Assembly (NCBI GenBank): GCA_029204225.1
Contig: CM055113.1
Coordinates: 31,940,299 to 32,004,298 of the forward strand
Length of the DNA: 64,000 nt
DNA from: Diphasiastrum complanatum
Lineage: Eukaryota > Streptophyta > Lycopodiopsida > Lycopodiales > Lycopodiaceae
Direction: 5' to 3'
Part shown: one piece after another, positions 23,229 through 34,560 of the stretch
Numbering within the stretch: the first letter of the stretch is position 1
Layout: the number at the start of each line of letters is the position of its first letter
Position numbers and translations under genes: made by a program
Notes under the pieces: generated by a model
Databases searched by the model: none
Seen by the model: only the letters and a program-made list of their open reading frames with translations
What the model was told of the DNA's origin: nothing

Positions 23229-23583
23229 TCACAACCTGTCATGACCACGACTGATTTTGAATTGTTTATCCTACAAAACAGAAAAAGATTGAAGTCCAAT
23301 ACACAAAATAAAATAAAATACTTGGATTAGTCACTGTTACCTGCAATCTCTCCATTACTTCTTGTAGTAGGTCAAGGTGGAGCTCCTTGTTATACGAGAC
23401 AACCCGACCTATGTCATCGTCCTCATCATCCACCTCATCGTCATCATTGTCCACCACAACGTAAGAGCTCTACACACAAAACATTAACAATAACCGTAAC
23501 ATCTTTCACGTATACAATACAAAATTGAATTGCTTAGTGTTACAAAAAAATCTCACATTGCTTGATTTCTTTTGGGCTACCAT
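23229..23583 (-). CDS. Small acidic spliced ORF, unknown function
   Basis: Three minus-strand segments, 23583-23557, 23469-23341 and 23270-23229, join in phase 0 through GT-AG introns. They give a 65-residue frame from ATG to TGA: MVAQKKSSN, then a run of Asp/Glu (DNDDDEVDDEDDD), then ELHLDLLQEVMERLQ and a basic end, SRGHDRL. An open frame continues upstream of the ATG with a basic KGKRRSRRSS stretch to an acceptor-like AG at about 23655, so this may be the 3' end of a longer gene. It is head to head with the ParB-methyltransferase gene. I recognise no family. Well-formed splice sites are the only support. Confidence 0.3.
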
Positions 23584-23639
23584 GGAGCTTCTTCTAGATC
23601 TTCTCTTTCCTTTGCCACTCGTTTCGCCTTCCACAATTG

Positions 23640-26260
23640 ATGGTGGACTCTAATAAATATAAAAAAGGAATTAATCTGAGAGTTATCACACTCAAAATCG
23701 AACCTAAACCAAGGAGGATTAGTGTACTTGGGAGTAGCGCCATAATTCAGACAAGCGACTTTGCAATGAGGAAAGAGATGGTGATCCCATCATCAAATCA
23801 CAATGGGATACCATATGATGCAATATAAATGCAGATTTTGAGAATGAGCTCAAACACAACTCTGATTGGAGATTTCTAAGAAATAAGATGCTATACACGT
23901 GGGATGGGAGTCATCGCCTTCTTGCATTCATGGAGGAAATTGGCAGAAGTAAAAACACTATATAAACTGTAGTCATTCATTAGTCTCTTGTACTTGCAAT
24001 TGGTCCTTTGACATTATAAGTCTGCAAGTTTTGCAACTAATGTTGCAAGACACCCACATGTGGAGGTGACTATTTTGGAGGTGGGTGAAGGAAACGAGGG
24101 TGAACTTTTGACCGCCCTAGCCAAAATGAATTGGTTGTGTTGCTCATTTCACAAGTACATATGTCTATTCTCTTGCATCCAGATAACAAGACCTTCAGGG
24201 TATATCTCGTGAAGGAGGTATTGTGGGACCAAATTATTGAGGCAGACAACATTCTACGGTCCATTGAGACCTACTACAATCAGAAAATAGCAGCCAAGTT
24301 TGCTATGCAAACATTGGAGACGAAATGGAAGAATTTTTCAGATTTGTTCATGGAGATGGTTGGTAAATGTCGTTCTTCATATGTTTTGGAGAGACAGCCA
24401 GACTTGATGCTAGCTGCACGACGTGTAGTGTACAAGTTAGTTATCATTTTTTTTCCAATGCACTAACTAGTCCCACTGAAGTCAATCGGATGCACATGAT
24501 GTTTTTATGTTAATTGTGTTAAATGATACAGGTTTTTGTTGGGAGGATTGTCGAAAAACACTGCAGATATGATGCCTCCTATGGCAAGGGAGTGGTGTGA
24601 TACTAGCCACTCAGAATGTATGTACAAACCTGCAATGAAAGCCACTCATTGGAGCCCATGGGTGTTTGATAATTGTCCATGGTGGCTAGACTTTCCCATT
24701 GGCCAATATCCTGCAGAAGAGAAAGAAGTGTTTATGCGTGAGAGCAAACTCATGCACGTCATGACCAAGAAATAGGTATGTGAGGGCAATAGTTGTGTTG
24801 AACAATTATTTTTCCATCCACAAGTAGTTAACTAACAACAAGTGCATGTGTTCAGTTTTTTTTTTAGGCTAGGATATTGAGGCAATTAATTTTCCATCCA
24901 TAAGTAGTTGACTAACAACAATTGCATGTGTTCATTTTTTTTTAGGCTAGGATATTGAAGTCCAATAAGACATTTGAAAAAATAATGTCTTCCGAAGAGT
25001 CACCCTCTGCTTCGCATAGAAGCATGAGCTTATCCCCATCACCATCGCTCGTCACTTCTCATCGCTATCGATCACGTAAGTAATCTAATGACAGTTAGAT
25101 TTGCAATCATTATTTTTTTTTTAATGTTGTACCAAATGTGTGTATACTATTGTTTTTGCACATCACATATAACACATGTGTAATGACAATAGGTAGAAAA
25201 GTTGCATCTACCCACATTGATGAGAGTGAAGATTCAGAAACGATGCTTTTGAATGAGCATGCTACAGTTGAAAAGGGATACAACCAAGCAAGAGTCTCAT
25301 ATAGCACCTGTAGCATCACACCTAGAAAGATAACCATTTTGAATGAACCAAGCTTTCTACTTGGTACTGCACTAAATAAGAAAGAAATTCTGCCAGGAGT
25401 GAGCCATGTGGAAGACGTGATTGAAAACTCATGGGTGGGTGAGACTGGATTGCACATCGAGGGTGAACTCATGAGATCTGCATCACCTTGCATTGTGGTT
25501 ACGATTCCAAATGGGTGGTTCATTAGTGGCATGAAACCTGAGATTCCCAAATGGAATGAGTATGACCTCGATGATGTAGAGGGAATGTTTGCCTTGGCAA
25601 ATAGGGTGCTTGCAGATGAGGGAAATTTGATAATCATACACAATTATATTCACGAATCTTTCAAAAAAGCATAACTTCATCCAATCGGGATATCAGATTA
25701 TAAAGTGCATTGACGCACCATTCTACTCACTCAGCATGGAGGTAAGATTATTTACGATACTCATTGTGTGCTACTAGTCAGAATATCATCACCCTTTTTT
25801 CAAAACATAGTATCTATGTGTTGATGTGTTTTTTTCATGCAGATCCGGACACTTATCTTAGTATTTTATAGGAGTGGGATGCCAGGTGGCTGCTATAACA
25901 AGGATTATTTTCAAAATATTAGATCCACTCCTTTAAGTCCATTCACAGACTACATCAAGGATAATGCCAGGCAGGACGAGTGGGTGCGAGATGAGAATGG
26001 AGATCCTTGGAGAGGTAGACTTGTGTAGTAAATGAAGTGTACAATTTCAAGTCTCAAATTACATTAACTTGTACTTGTGCTCTTGTGTCATACATATAGT
26101 GCAACTATTCAGTCATGCGGACGCTGTGATAGTTGACTTCTCGGTTGGGACTAGTGTGCTTTTGCACTCTGCCTCGTCTCTAGGTAGACATGTAGTGGGA
26201 CTGGAGGCACAGACTCCCTTGTACGATGCTGTAATGGTCCCACAATTCGGAAGACACTAG
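23640..26260 (+). pseudogene. ParB-like domain plus beta-class DNA amino-methyltransferase, broken copy
   Basis: Segments read 23640-23960, 24027-24435, 24532-24775, 24946-25075, 25193-25741, 25843-26014 and 26100-26260; the last four join in phase through GT-AG introns. The N-terminal part has INLRVITLKIEPKPRR and later LYTWDGSHRLLAF, resembling the ParB N-terminal fold with its DG-x-HR motif. The C-terminal part follows the beta-class amino-methyltransferase order. PCIVVTIPNGWF stands where motif IV (D/S-PP-Y/W) should be. Next come a W-x-E..DLDDV helix and RVLADEGNLIII, then a recognition region (SGMPGGCYNKDYF, RQDEWVRDENGDPWRG), then DAVIVDFSVGTSVLLHSA with LGRHVVGLE (motifs X-I, F-x-G-x-G). 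Both catalytic motifs are degenerate. Frameshifts at about 23830, 24125 and 25660 and a TAG at about 24773 break it. It would act on nuclear DNA if intact copies exist. Confidence 0.5.
24804..24960. repeat. Tandem duplication of a 3' splice region, about 80-bp period
   Basis: Two copies (about 24804-24883 and 24884-24960) share TTTTCCATCCA-AAGTAGTT, ACTAACAACAA, TGCATGTGTTCA, a poly-T run and AGGCTAGGATATTGA. Each contains a full pyrimidine tract and acceptor, so the methyltransferase-like gene has two alternative acceptors in front of the same exon start. Confidence 0.8.
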
Positions 26261-27736
26261 GTTAGTCAAATTTGTTTTTGTGCTAAAATCAAAAGCTCTT
26301 GGCCAAATATTGCTATTTATCTTTATTGCAAAATTTGTGTCCAATTATGCGTAGGAAATCATATTTTTGATGGACATTTTTTTGTTTTGCAGATATCGTA
26401 GTCTTCGAGCTTTCGATGGATCCGGATTGTTTTATGTCACTTGTTATTTTGTATTGTGGCTTTTGTAAACAATCTGGAAATAATATGTCTTTTGTACTAG
26501 TTGAAAACAGAGTGTTTGTTCTGTGCCACTTGATTTATAAAACCTAGTTTTTTGATGGCTCATGATCATTCGTACTTGTGCTCAAATACATTTGTGTTTA
26601 TCTATTTATAGCATTGTGGTCCATTATGTACACATTTTATTGCCTTATAGTAATTGGCTTCCGAATTTTTGAAAGAAGTCATTTTGAGTCCACCCCTAAA
26701 CAAGTTGAAGATGCTTTTGGGTTTTTTCAAGACATTTTGAAGGAATCGAATTTGTATCATTTCAAATTGATTTAAATTGCACAATAATCAATTCAAGCAG
26801 CAACTATTACCAAAAACTCAATCATGATTTGTCAACAAAGATATAAATACGTTACTATCAAAGGGATTAGCTTCTTGGAAAGGTGTCTTATATAAGTCAG
26901 TTTGCGTGCTTACAAGAAGATGTGCCAGCTTCATTAACCACTTTTGTTAATTTGAGAATTCCTTCCCTAAAGTGCATGACTTAACCTATATCCATAGGTT
27001 GAAATGCATCTTGGGGGCCAAAATATGAACTAGCTACATTTCTATACCATCATTGTCATGCCTCATCTTATGCTCGAGTTGCTAGCATGCAAATTGTGAC
27101 CGGCGATTGTGAAAGCTCATATTAAGAACAAGCTCTGATAAATTTTTTCTAGGTCAAACATGATGGTGTGGTCTTTATTTCAAATGAAATTTCTATAGAA
27201 AGTCTCTCATTGTGGCTTTTTAGCCATGGCAAGCAAATGTTTGCTCTGTTTTTGTAATTGTAGGCTTGACTTGGTCTTTATTACATAGTGCCCAGAAAAA
27301 AAAGAATATATGTCAAATGTCCAACAGAAATTTGGACAGTTTTCTTGTTAGTACAAGAGTACTACACTCTAGCTGATTAAGCTGTCAACAGAGAGTTCAT
27401 ATATTGCAGTTCAATGAAAGCAGAGACAGAAGCTCGTAACTTAGCTTGATTTAATTTCCAAAATGCTTAGATATTTGATTGATGTAATAAATGCAACACA
27501 ACAGTCTGCTACGACCATTTTGGCGAAACTATTAAGGTTTTGCAAGGAATGAAACTGTACAGCTAAATTGAAAGAATTATCGACAAATAAAATGCTATCT
27601 ACACGAAACATATTCAAGGCCCAAGATCAGAGTCAAAATGTCAGAACAAAATGATGCAATAATTTCACTGCCCTTTCTCCACAAAGTGCTACCAAATATC
27701 ATGTCATGGTGCAAAGTAATTGGGTTCCAATTTGAC
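26261..27736. other. Intergenic DNA between the methyltransferase-like and F-box genes
   Basis: No protein similarity or bordered repeat is seen. The two flanking genes converge here, so this stretch should hold both 3' UTRs. Confidence 0.4.
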
Positions 27737-30130
27737 TTAGGCCTCTGCACGACTGCGCTTAAGTTGAATACGTGGGTTAGCTTTAACCAAACCCATCAGG
27801 CAAGATGATGAAATTGTCAAGCCCCAAATATTAATGGTCCTCAACTTACAGCAGCCCTGTACAATGTATAACAACCCCTGTTCTGTGACATGCCTGCATC
27901 CCCAAAGGTTCAAAACCTATGCAGAGCAAAAGTTCCCCTTGGTCAGACAATAAGCAACTACATAGATGAGCTGCAATCGAAACAAAGAAAAGAACCTTGC
28001 ATGCTTTGCAGGATGCTGAACAAGAAAACCACAACAATGATATATCACCAATCGACTAGCCTGAACAATGAGACAAACCAGCAAGGTGACACAAAAGCAA
28101 TTTACAAGCTCCAGCTTAGACATAGTGTGAATACCTCTAATTGTTTGGAGAGGGTTGCCATTGCAACCAAACAGACATCAGTAATGAATGTGCCTCCAAC
28201 ATTTAAATGCTTCAGTGCATGCGCCCTGGACACCTGCAGCCGATAAAAGATCTATAAGGGAAGACACAGCGTGTTTCATCTCAAGCATAGATCACAGGTG
28301 CTCTTGTGACCAATTCTGAAACACCAAATTTCAATGTCAGCCTCTAAATACACACACTTTTTCCGTAGGCATTGACTGACCTAATGTTCATGCAACATGA
28401 ACTGATTGTGTTTTTCCAAACGGCATCATATTATACAGATACTACTTGCTAGTGGTGGCTTAATTAGTGTGCAAAACCTTCTTTTAGCTGGTACAGCTTA
28501 TTTGTGATTATGCAGAAACTTCACCAACCGGGGTTTGACTTCCTTGAAAGACAGGTACAACATTAAGTGCAAATAAATGACCATTGGATGGGAAATAATG
28601 CCAAAGTAGGCGTCAAATTGATCGATAGAAGTTGAAATTCTCTGGAGAAATCTTCAAGCAAAAAAAAAAGGAAAGACTGACAAAATATCCAGTTATGCAG
28701 AAAGTAGTTTCCAGGTTTGGCTTTAGTCAATACCAGCTCAGTCACACCACTATCACTGATCGCTGTCAATCCCCAAAGCGAAATTGAAATAAGGTTACCG
28801 CAGCACTTTGACTGAGAAATCCTTCTCAGCCCATAATCTGTGATTCGGCAACCCCATCCACTTGCAGAACTGCTCAAAAGTCCAAGCCCAACTGAAATTA
28901 ATGTTAAAAGGCAATAAAAGATGGTGAGCAATGAACTGGCGTCCAATAATACTTCGAGAAATCAAAGCAGATCCCAAAAATACATCATCATACTCACATG
29001 TCAAGTTCTTTAAGGTTGGTTGCCTCCTCGACTAGATTGGAAACAGCATCGTCGTCAGCTCTCCAGCCCCAAAAACTCAGCTTGTCTCTATATGCAAGTG
29101 ATTGTCGAATTCCATCTCTCCATAATTTACTTACTGTACTTGCCCTGTTTTCCAAAATTATCAAGTGGTTCAGAGTCTTTTGACCTTATTGTAGTTTTCT
29201 CTAGGGATGCTTTTGCTACCAGACCTAATCAAAGTTATCATGACACGTTCCATTGAGTGCTCTCTCTCTCTCGCTCTCTCTCTCTGCACCCCCCCCCCCC
29301 CCCCACCTTTTCCCACGGGAAAAAAGCCTTAAAAGTCTACTTTCAACTTCCTTGTCTGCAACTAAAAATTCTCCTCTTCAGCTTAAGACTGCTCATTCTC
29401 TTTGATCTCTTTAGGATGAAATCGGTAACAAGAAAACAGGAACCTGAGAAATAATAGAACCGAGAAAAGACTTGCAAGGAAGGAAGGAACATGATACAGA
29501 AGGTAGAAGCTCATGAAACTTCAAACTGCCCGATAGAAAGCATCTACAACCACCTCAAGTTTTTCTATGTGAAGGATCAGCATCCAAAGGAGGGAGCAGA
29601 TGAGAGAATTCGGTAGACAAGCTAATAAAAAACGTGCTATAACCCAGAAAGATAGATCCACTGCTGCTAAGAAAAACTTTGCTGTGTGTTATCTGCAGCA
29701 GGTTGCATCGTTCGAAAGCTTATAGTTAACAGTCTACATAGGCTAGGGAAACGATAGCACTAATTGAATTTTCACAGTTCCATGCCAACTCAATTGAAAC
29801 CCTGAGGGCAGTGTGATGATACTTTGCAACCCTTTGCAGCCCATATGACAGACATAGCGAGCATACTTACCTTGCCATATCTTTGAAGGATGTGAGGCGG
29901 AGGAAACACTGGACCAGCAAATCTAGAGGTAAAATTTCTTCAATCTTCCGTATTTGCTCTGCATGTGATCCCGCACCACCTTCCCATTGATGCTCTTCCA
30001 TCTTATCCAATAAAGCTCCATAACCGCTGCTATCAGTGACAAGAGTTTGAAGCACTCTTGGACGCATGGCACGGAGGCTTTGAAGAGCAGCGGCTGCCGA
30101 ATTGGGCATAAAACACGTCTCAAGAGCCAT
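27737..30130 (-). CDS. F-box/RNI (leucine-rich) protein, At5g67140-like
   Basis: Such proteins are substrate adaptors of SCF ubiquitin ligases: the F-box binds SKP1 and the leucine-rich part binds a target that is unknown here. Exons on the minus strand: 30130-29871, 29144-28998, 28869-28734, 28233-28135, 27916-27737. All junctions keep phase and the frame is open for 273 residues. The F-box is at about residues 64-110 (EEILPLDLLVQCFLRLTSF to KLWRDGIRQSL). Leucine-rich repeats follow: LSFWGWRADDDAVSNLV, SGWGCRITDYGLRRIS, LISISLWGLTAISDSGV, LKHLNVGGTFITD, VLNLWGCRHVTEQGLLYIV and INIWGLTISS. Exon content matches my memory of Arabidopsis At5g67140 closely. An in-frame upstream ATG at 30193 would add 21 residues; I chose 30130 because the extra residues are unlike the family. 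Confidence 0.88.
29260..29304. repeat. (CT)n tract and a C16 run in the first F-box intron
   Basis: An imperfect CT run (29260-29285, one G interruption) is followed after four bases by sixteen C in a row (29289-29304). On the transcribed minus strand this is a G16 run followed by (AG)n. It lies mid-intron (29145-29870). Confidence 0.9.
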
Positions 30131-30528
30131 GTTCGAAACAATTCCACAGCCCAATTCACAGCACAGCTTCAAACAGCGAAAAAAACCCACCAAAATCTAA
30201 ACAAAAGCGCACCACCATCAACCACCCACACTACAAATCTCACAACTCCACTCCCAAAATCATGTGAGAAGCACAAAACCTGCTCACAATTCTGACAGAC
30301 AACAGGTCGAAACCGAACCAACAAAGTAAGGCATGTGCACAAGCCAACAGAGTACAATTGATGCGAAGGGCAGAGCAGAGGGAAGCAAGCAATTAGAATA
30401 GTAAGATGGGAAGAAGGGGCAGAAGAAGAATAAGACAAATTGTAGTCTCTGCGCGGCTTTACGTGCACGCAGAGACAGCAGCAGCAACGGCAGTCGCACA
30501 GTTTCTTATTGACTTGAAACAGAGAGAT

Positions 30529-30530
<2 letters not shown>

Positions 30531-30567
<37 letters not shown>
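30531..30567. repeat. (GA)n tract upstream of the F-box gene
   Basis: GA run of about 18 units some 400 bp upstream of the F-box start codon, in the likely promoter or 5' UTR. Read in the gene's sense it is a (CT)n tract. Such tracts are common in plant 5' regions and bind BPC/GAGA-type factors (known); a role here is only inference. Confidence 0.85.
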
Positions 30568-30569
<2 letters not shown>

Positions 30570-31031
30570 GGACGACTGTTTAGAGCAGGGAAGGTGCATC
30601 ATGTATTTTTATTTCTCTTTTCTAATAATAATTTGTCCAGCAATCACAAAAGCAAATGCTAAATATAATGAAATGAAATAGTTTTTTTTAGCCCATCCAC
30701 AGCTATTTCATACTATCAAGGGTTCAAGGGTTCGGTTATTCGTAATTGTACATACATTTTTTTTAGCTTTGCCGCATTAGCGATAAGCTATTGTGAAGAT
30801 TTGCTAAAACTTGAGGTGTTGCGCTTCGGCTATGTATGCTCTAGAATATATTTGAATTAAAGAGTTTCAATTTTTGTGGAACAAAGATAATAAGTGACAT
30901 TTTTGGAAGCGAAAGTCGCAGTTTCAGCTGTACAAACCACAAGCTGTTGCGGATCTAGGCGAATTCGACGATGCCGGGTTGCTGATCAATATAAATATGG
31001 CTTATCCAAAATTATTTAGCCTTTATGTGGA

Positions 31032-31656
31032 TTGGGAGCGAAATCTTGCAGATTATTTTGCGGAGATTCGACACGATCTGCAAGACAGAACTGTACATAT
31101 ACATTTTGGCAATTTGGTACTTTCGCAGCAAAGACAATGTTTTTCGTTCAAAATCTTTATGTTAAAAGCTCTTTTATTAGATTTTCAACTCGTTACTGTA
31201 AAGAAGTCACTCTTCGAAGTGATTCAGACGAAGATACAAAGGTAACTCAGGAGCTGTTTGATGAAACATTGCTCTTGGTCAAGCTAGAAGAATTCGGCAA
31301 CTTACCAGTTGGCCTTCACACAAAATCAAAAGAAGACTTGTTGTTGATCGAAGCTCAACAAAACTTGGAGTTTGCTCAGAAATTATATGAAGAATTGAAT
31401 CGTTCATAAAACATTCATTCATGCCTTTGTTGTGCTGATGTTTCTATGGGATGCTGAATTTTTTAAGTCTAAAGATGTTTTGAAGTTTGATTCTAGTTTT
31501 CATCAATTCAAAAATCAACTCAAAACAACCTATTCAATTAAAGAAACAGCAAGACACATATTCTCTAAGACGAAGAAATATCTAAAGGACAAAATATACG
31601 AAGAAATATCTTTTCGCCTTAACGAAAATCTGAAGAACAGAATGTTTCGCGAATAA
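31032..31656 (+). other. Two unrecognised ORFs before a polypurine tract
   Basis: Overlapping frames at 31032-31409 (TQELFDETLLLVKLEEFG, then IEAQQNLEFAQKLYEELN) and 31432-31656 (FHQFKNQLKTTYSIKETARH) look like normal soluble protein but match no family I know. They end 40-60 bp before a purine run and a TG-starting LTR-like segment at 31714. They are therefore probably the 3' gene, or its remains, of an LTR retroelement whose pol region is absent. Confidence 0.3.
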
Positions 31657-31697
31657 TCCTCAAAAAGAAGATGTTATGTTTACGAGGACATTTCACA

Positions 31698-32640
31698 TTT
31701 GAGGAAGGGGATATGTGATGCCACCTTATTGTTAAAAATTGAATATCAACATAAATATGGCATGATATACTCGAAAATGAAGATATGAGCTGGTTAAGTA
31801 TAAATCATGAAGAGGTCTAGGCCATTTTTCGGGAATATATCTCCTAAGTACTTGCCTTGTAATTAAGGACAAGACCTTTAATAGGAAAGACATTGCCTTG
31901 GATAACCTTTACTAGGTCGTCCACACGAAACGACTAGATACGAAAAGACATGTTAAACTAGAGTAACTTTAACTCTTAGTTAAATATACCTTTCATGGTA
32001 TAATTGAACGTATACATAGTCTAATTGTTAACTAGACCCTTTCTCGGGAGCGATGCACCTATTGTTTAAGAGGTGTGTTTGTTCGCCCCGTAGAACATAT
32101 ATTGATCTCACACTTCAGTCTCGAGCATCGAGAGAGAAGAGTTTATGCATATATAAGAGATTGAAGAAGTGAATAGAGTTCTGTGAGTTATTCTCTCTTA
32201 TCTCTGTTCTCCGCACTGTTGAGTGTGAGTGATCTTGAGTCTGCTAACAATCTCTAACGCATTACATGAATTACTTTCTGATCAGACAGACTCTCTAGTG
32301 CATTATAGTCGTTTGTTGTGTATCCGTAAAGCATGCTCTAAAGAACTGTCTTAAAACCATCTTATTCATCTGTCACAAATACTTTCCTTTCGACACTCGA
32401 ATAACGACTATCTTTGCTATAGTCTAGCATGATCATAAAATAAAGCTGTATGTATACATATGAGATGACAGTCCCTGTCTGAAGAATTGAGTCTTTGATC
32501 TGTTTTCCTGATTGTCACTGACATAAGTTTCTAACGTTTTCTGAAACCATTCGTGTTCTTTAACCATTAATTTGGACTTTAGTTGTTGAGGACTTCTGTC
32601 TAGAAACGAACAGTTCGCGAACACGATTAATTAATTGTCT
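31698..32640 (+). mobile_element. Polypurine tract and LTR-like segment (right border unclear)
   Basis: TTGAGGAAGGGGATA (about 31699-31713) is a good polypurine tract. It is directly followed by TGTGATGCCACC, an LTR-type TG start. The next several hundred bases hold no gene. A TATATAAGAG motif sits near 32150, as in an LTR promoter, followed by CT-rich sequence typical of R-U5. I could not find a matching second LTR or a CA end. Confidence 0.35.
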
Positions 32641-33519
32641 GTACAATCGCAAATTTGTTGTGATACCATGCATTTGTCAATTTCTGAATGGACTATTTGT
32701 CTTAGAAGATGTCATCCTTGGCACAGTCATTGGGATTGCCTCAAATACAAGCAACATCTCATTAGATCCCTAATCATCATCATTTTGTTTTTAAATATCC
32801 TCACATCAAAGCCAAATGCTCTCAAAGCATGCTTTCTAACAATCATCTTCCCCACTTCACCTATCACATTGCCTACTCTTTGACTGATTTTCAATCTTTT
32901 AAATACGTTGTGCAAGGCCTTCACATTCATGGTGATTTCCTTACCTTTTTTAACCAATCAAGGATCCACCAAAAGTATCACATGTAGCATAAATGAAAAA
33001 CAAAATGATGAATGATATAATAGTCTATAGGTAAGATGATGAATGAACATTAATGAGCTAATGATGAAAATGAAATGATGGATTCCCCTACAAAAGAGCT
33101 ACACAATAAATTTATGATCTTTGTGATGCATGATGTTGGTCATGTGGTATGCATTGTCACTATCACAATTGTGTACTTGAACAATTTTTATTAAATAGAC
33201 ACAAATAGATATTACAAACGTAGCACTAGCAGATGAAATTTCAACTAATGTCCATCATAGTGGGGTGTATGGGTAGAGAGGTTGATTTCCACCAGAAACG
33301 TGCAGGCTTGAATCTCGACCATTGTGTAGTGACATCTAGTGAGCTTAGCTCCTTAAATGGCATTGCCAGCTTATATATATGTTGTATAAAACAACCACCA
33401 GCTGCTTAACATGTATGCCAAAAAAACAAAAAACAATTGATTCCATCCAAATGTGTTTTTGTAGCACATTGATATCATTCACATGCATTTGCAGTGTTGA
33501 TAGTGAGATCTAATACTGT
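32641..33519. other. AT-rich DNA, nothing recognised
   Basis: Short frames only (82 codons at most). No domain or bordered repeat is seen. Confidence 0.35.
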
Positions 33520-34560
33520 TACTTAGGATAGTCCTTGTGGGGTGTGGGGTGACATATTCAAACTGTACGGGTTAACCATTGATACAGAGATGTTGCTCAA
33601 ATTTGGGTGTAAAGCACGGGTGGTTAGCTGCCGGTGTGGGATAGCTGTCGATCGTTTAGCTATAAGGGCTATTGACCAAAAAGTGGTGGGGCGTGACTGA
33701 GGCAATGTGCTGCTTAATGGTGAAAGCACGGGTGGTTGGATGGATGTTTTCTCATGGGCTAATTATGTGATAGATTTGTGTGGGCGCGGCTAGGCAAAGG
33801 TCCTACACCCAGTCTCAAGGGGAATGTGGCTTGAGAGAGATCCTCTGTGTTTGCTTTGGTTGGTATGTTCCGTTTGTTGTGTGCTTGCTTGGACACAAAT
33901 GAACTGGTTCCTACTTGGCTCTCAGGTGATGTGAGCGTGCTAGTTTGAGGAGGGATATTTTCTGTTGGAAGTACACCTCTTACTAGAATGGATGACCACC
34001 TTGATGAGTTATGAGCATTGACAGACGGAGAGGAGCAGGTTCGAGAATACGGCTCCCCCATGCATTGAGATGGCGCCAGATCCAAGTCAAGAAAGAAAGA
34101 GCGTATGCACTCCACAGTGACACCTCCCCAAGAAGAGATGGGTGGCCCTTTTGAACTAAGTGCAATGACGACTATGCTTAGTGAGGTGAAGAAGGACAAA
34201 GAAACAGAAAGGAAAGAATGGCAAGCATCCCTGCGAGCCATGAACCTTACTCAATTCGACCTTGCTAGAGAAATGAGAGATGGGCTAACACAGCTCAAAG
34301 CCAGATTTGAAGAACTGGAGGCAACAAGAGGGAATGTAGTGGTGTCTCCTCCACTGATACCAAGAGAACCACGAGCGTGAAACACAGAAGGCCCAAAGAA
34401 GACTACTAAAGTAAAAGCACCACCTACTTTCAAAGGAGAGCGTGACATTCGAATTGTGGAAGATTGCTTGTTTCACATGGACCATTACTTCTGTCTGATG
34501 AACACTCCTGAAGAAGAAAGAGCGGACTTGGCATTAGCATATTTTGAAGGCTACACTTGA
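33520..34560 (+). pseudogene. Ty3/gypsy-like leader and gag fragment
   Basis: The leader 33520-33960 shares blocks (AGCTATAAGGGCTAT, TGTGCTGCTTAATGGTGAAA, GGGCGCGGC) with the leaders at 47.4 and 52.9 kb. A gag-like frame at 34105-34380 has a Lys/Glu-rich helix (FDLAREMRDGLTQLKARFEE). After one stop it reads APPTFKGERDI, then FHMDHYFCLMNTPEEERADL and LALAYFEG, the usual start of a gypsy gag (F-x-G.., e-x-YF, then A..-L-x-G). It is cut at about 34560 by copia sequence in the opposite direction. Confidence 0.55.

Noticed and set aside
30131-30193. Start of the F-box protein at the upstream ATG
   Set aside because: The extra 21 residues (Cys/Leu-rich) do not resemble the family start, and no evidence fixes the transcript end; left as a possibility.
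34105-34241. Minus-strand 160-codon frame at 33759-34241
   Set aside because: It is the shadow of the gypsy leader and gag fragment on the plus strand and shows no domain.
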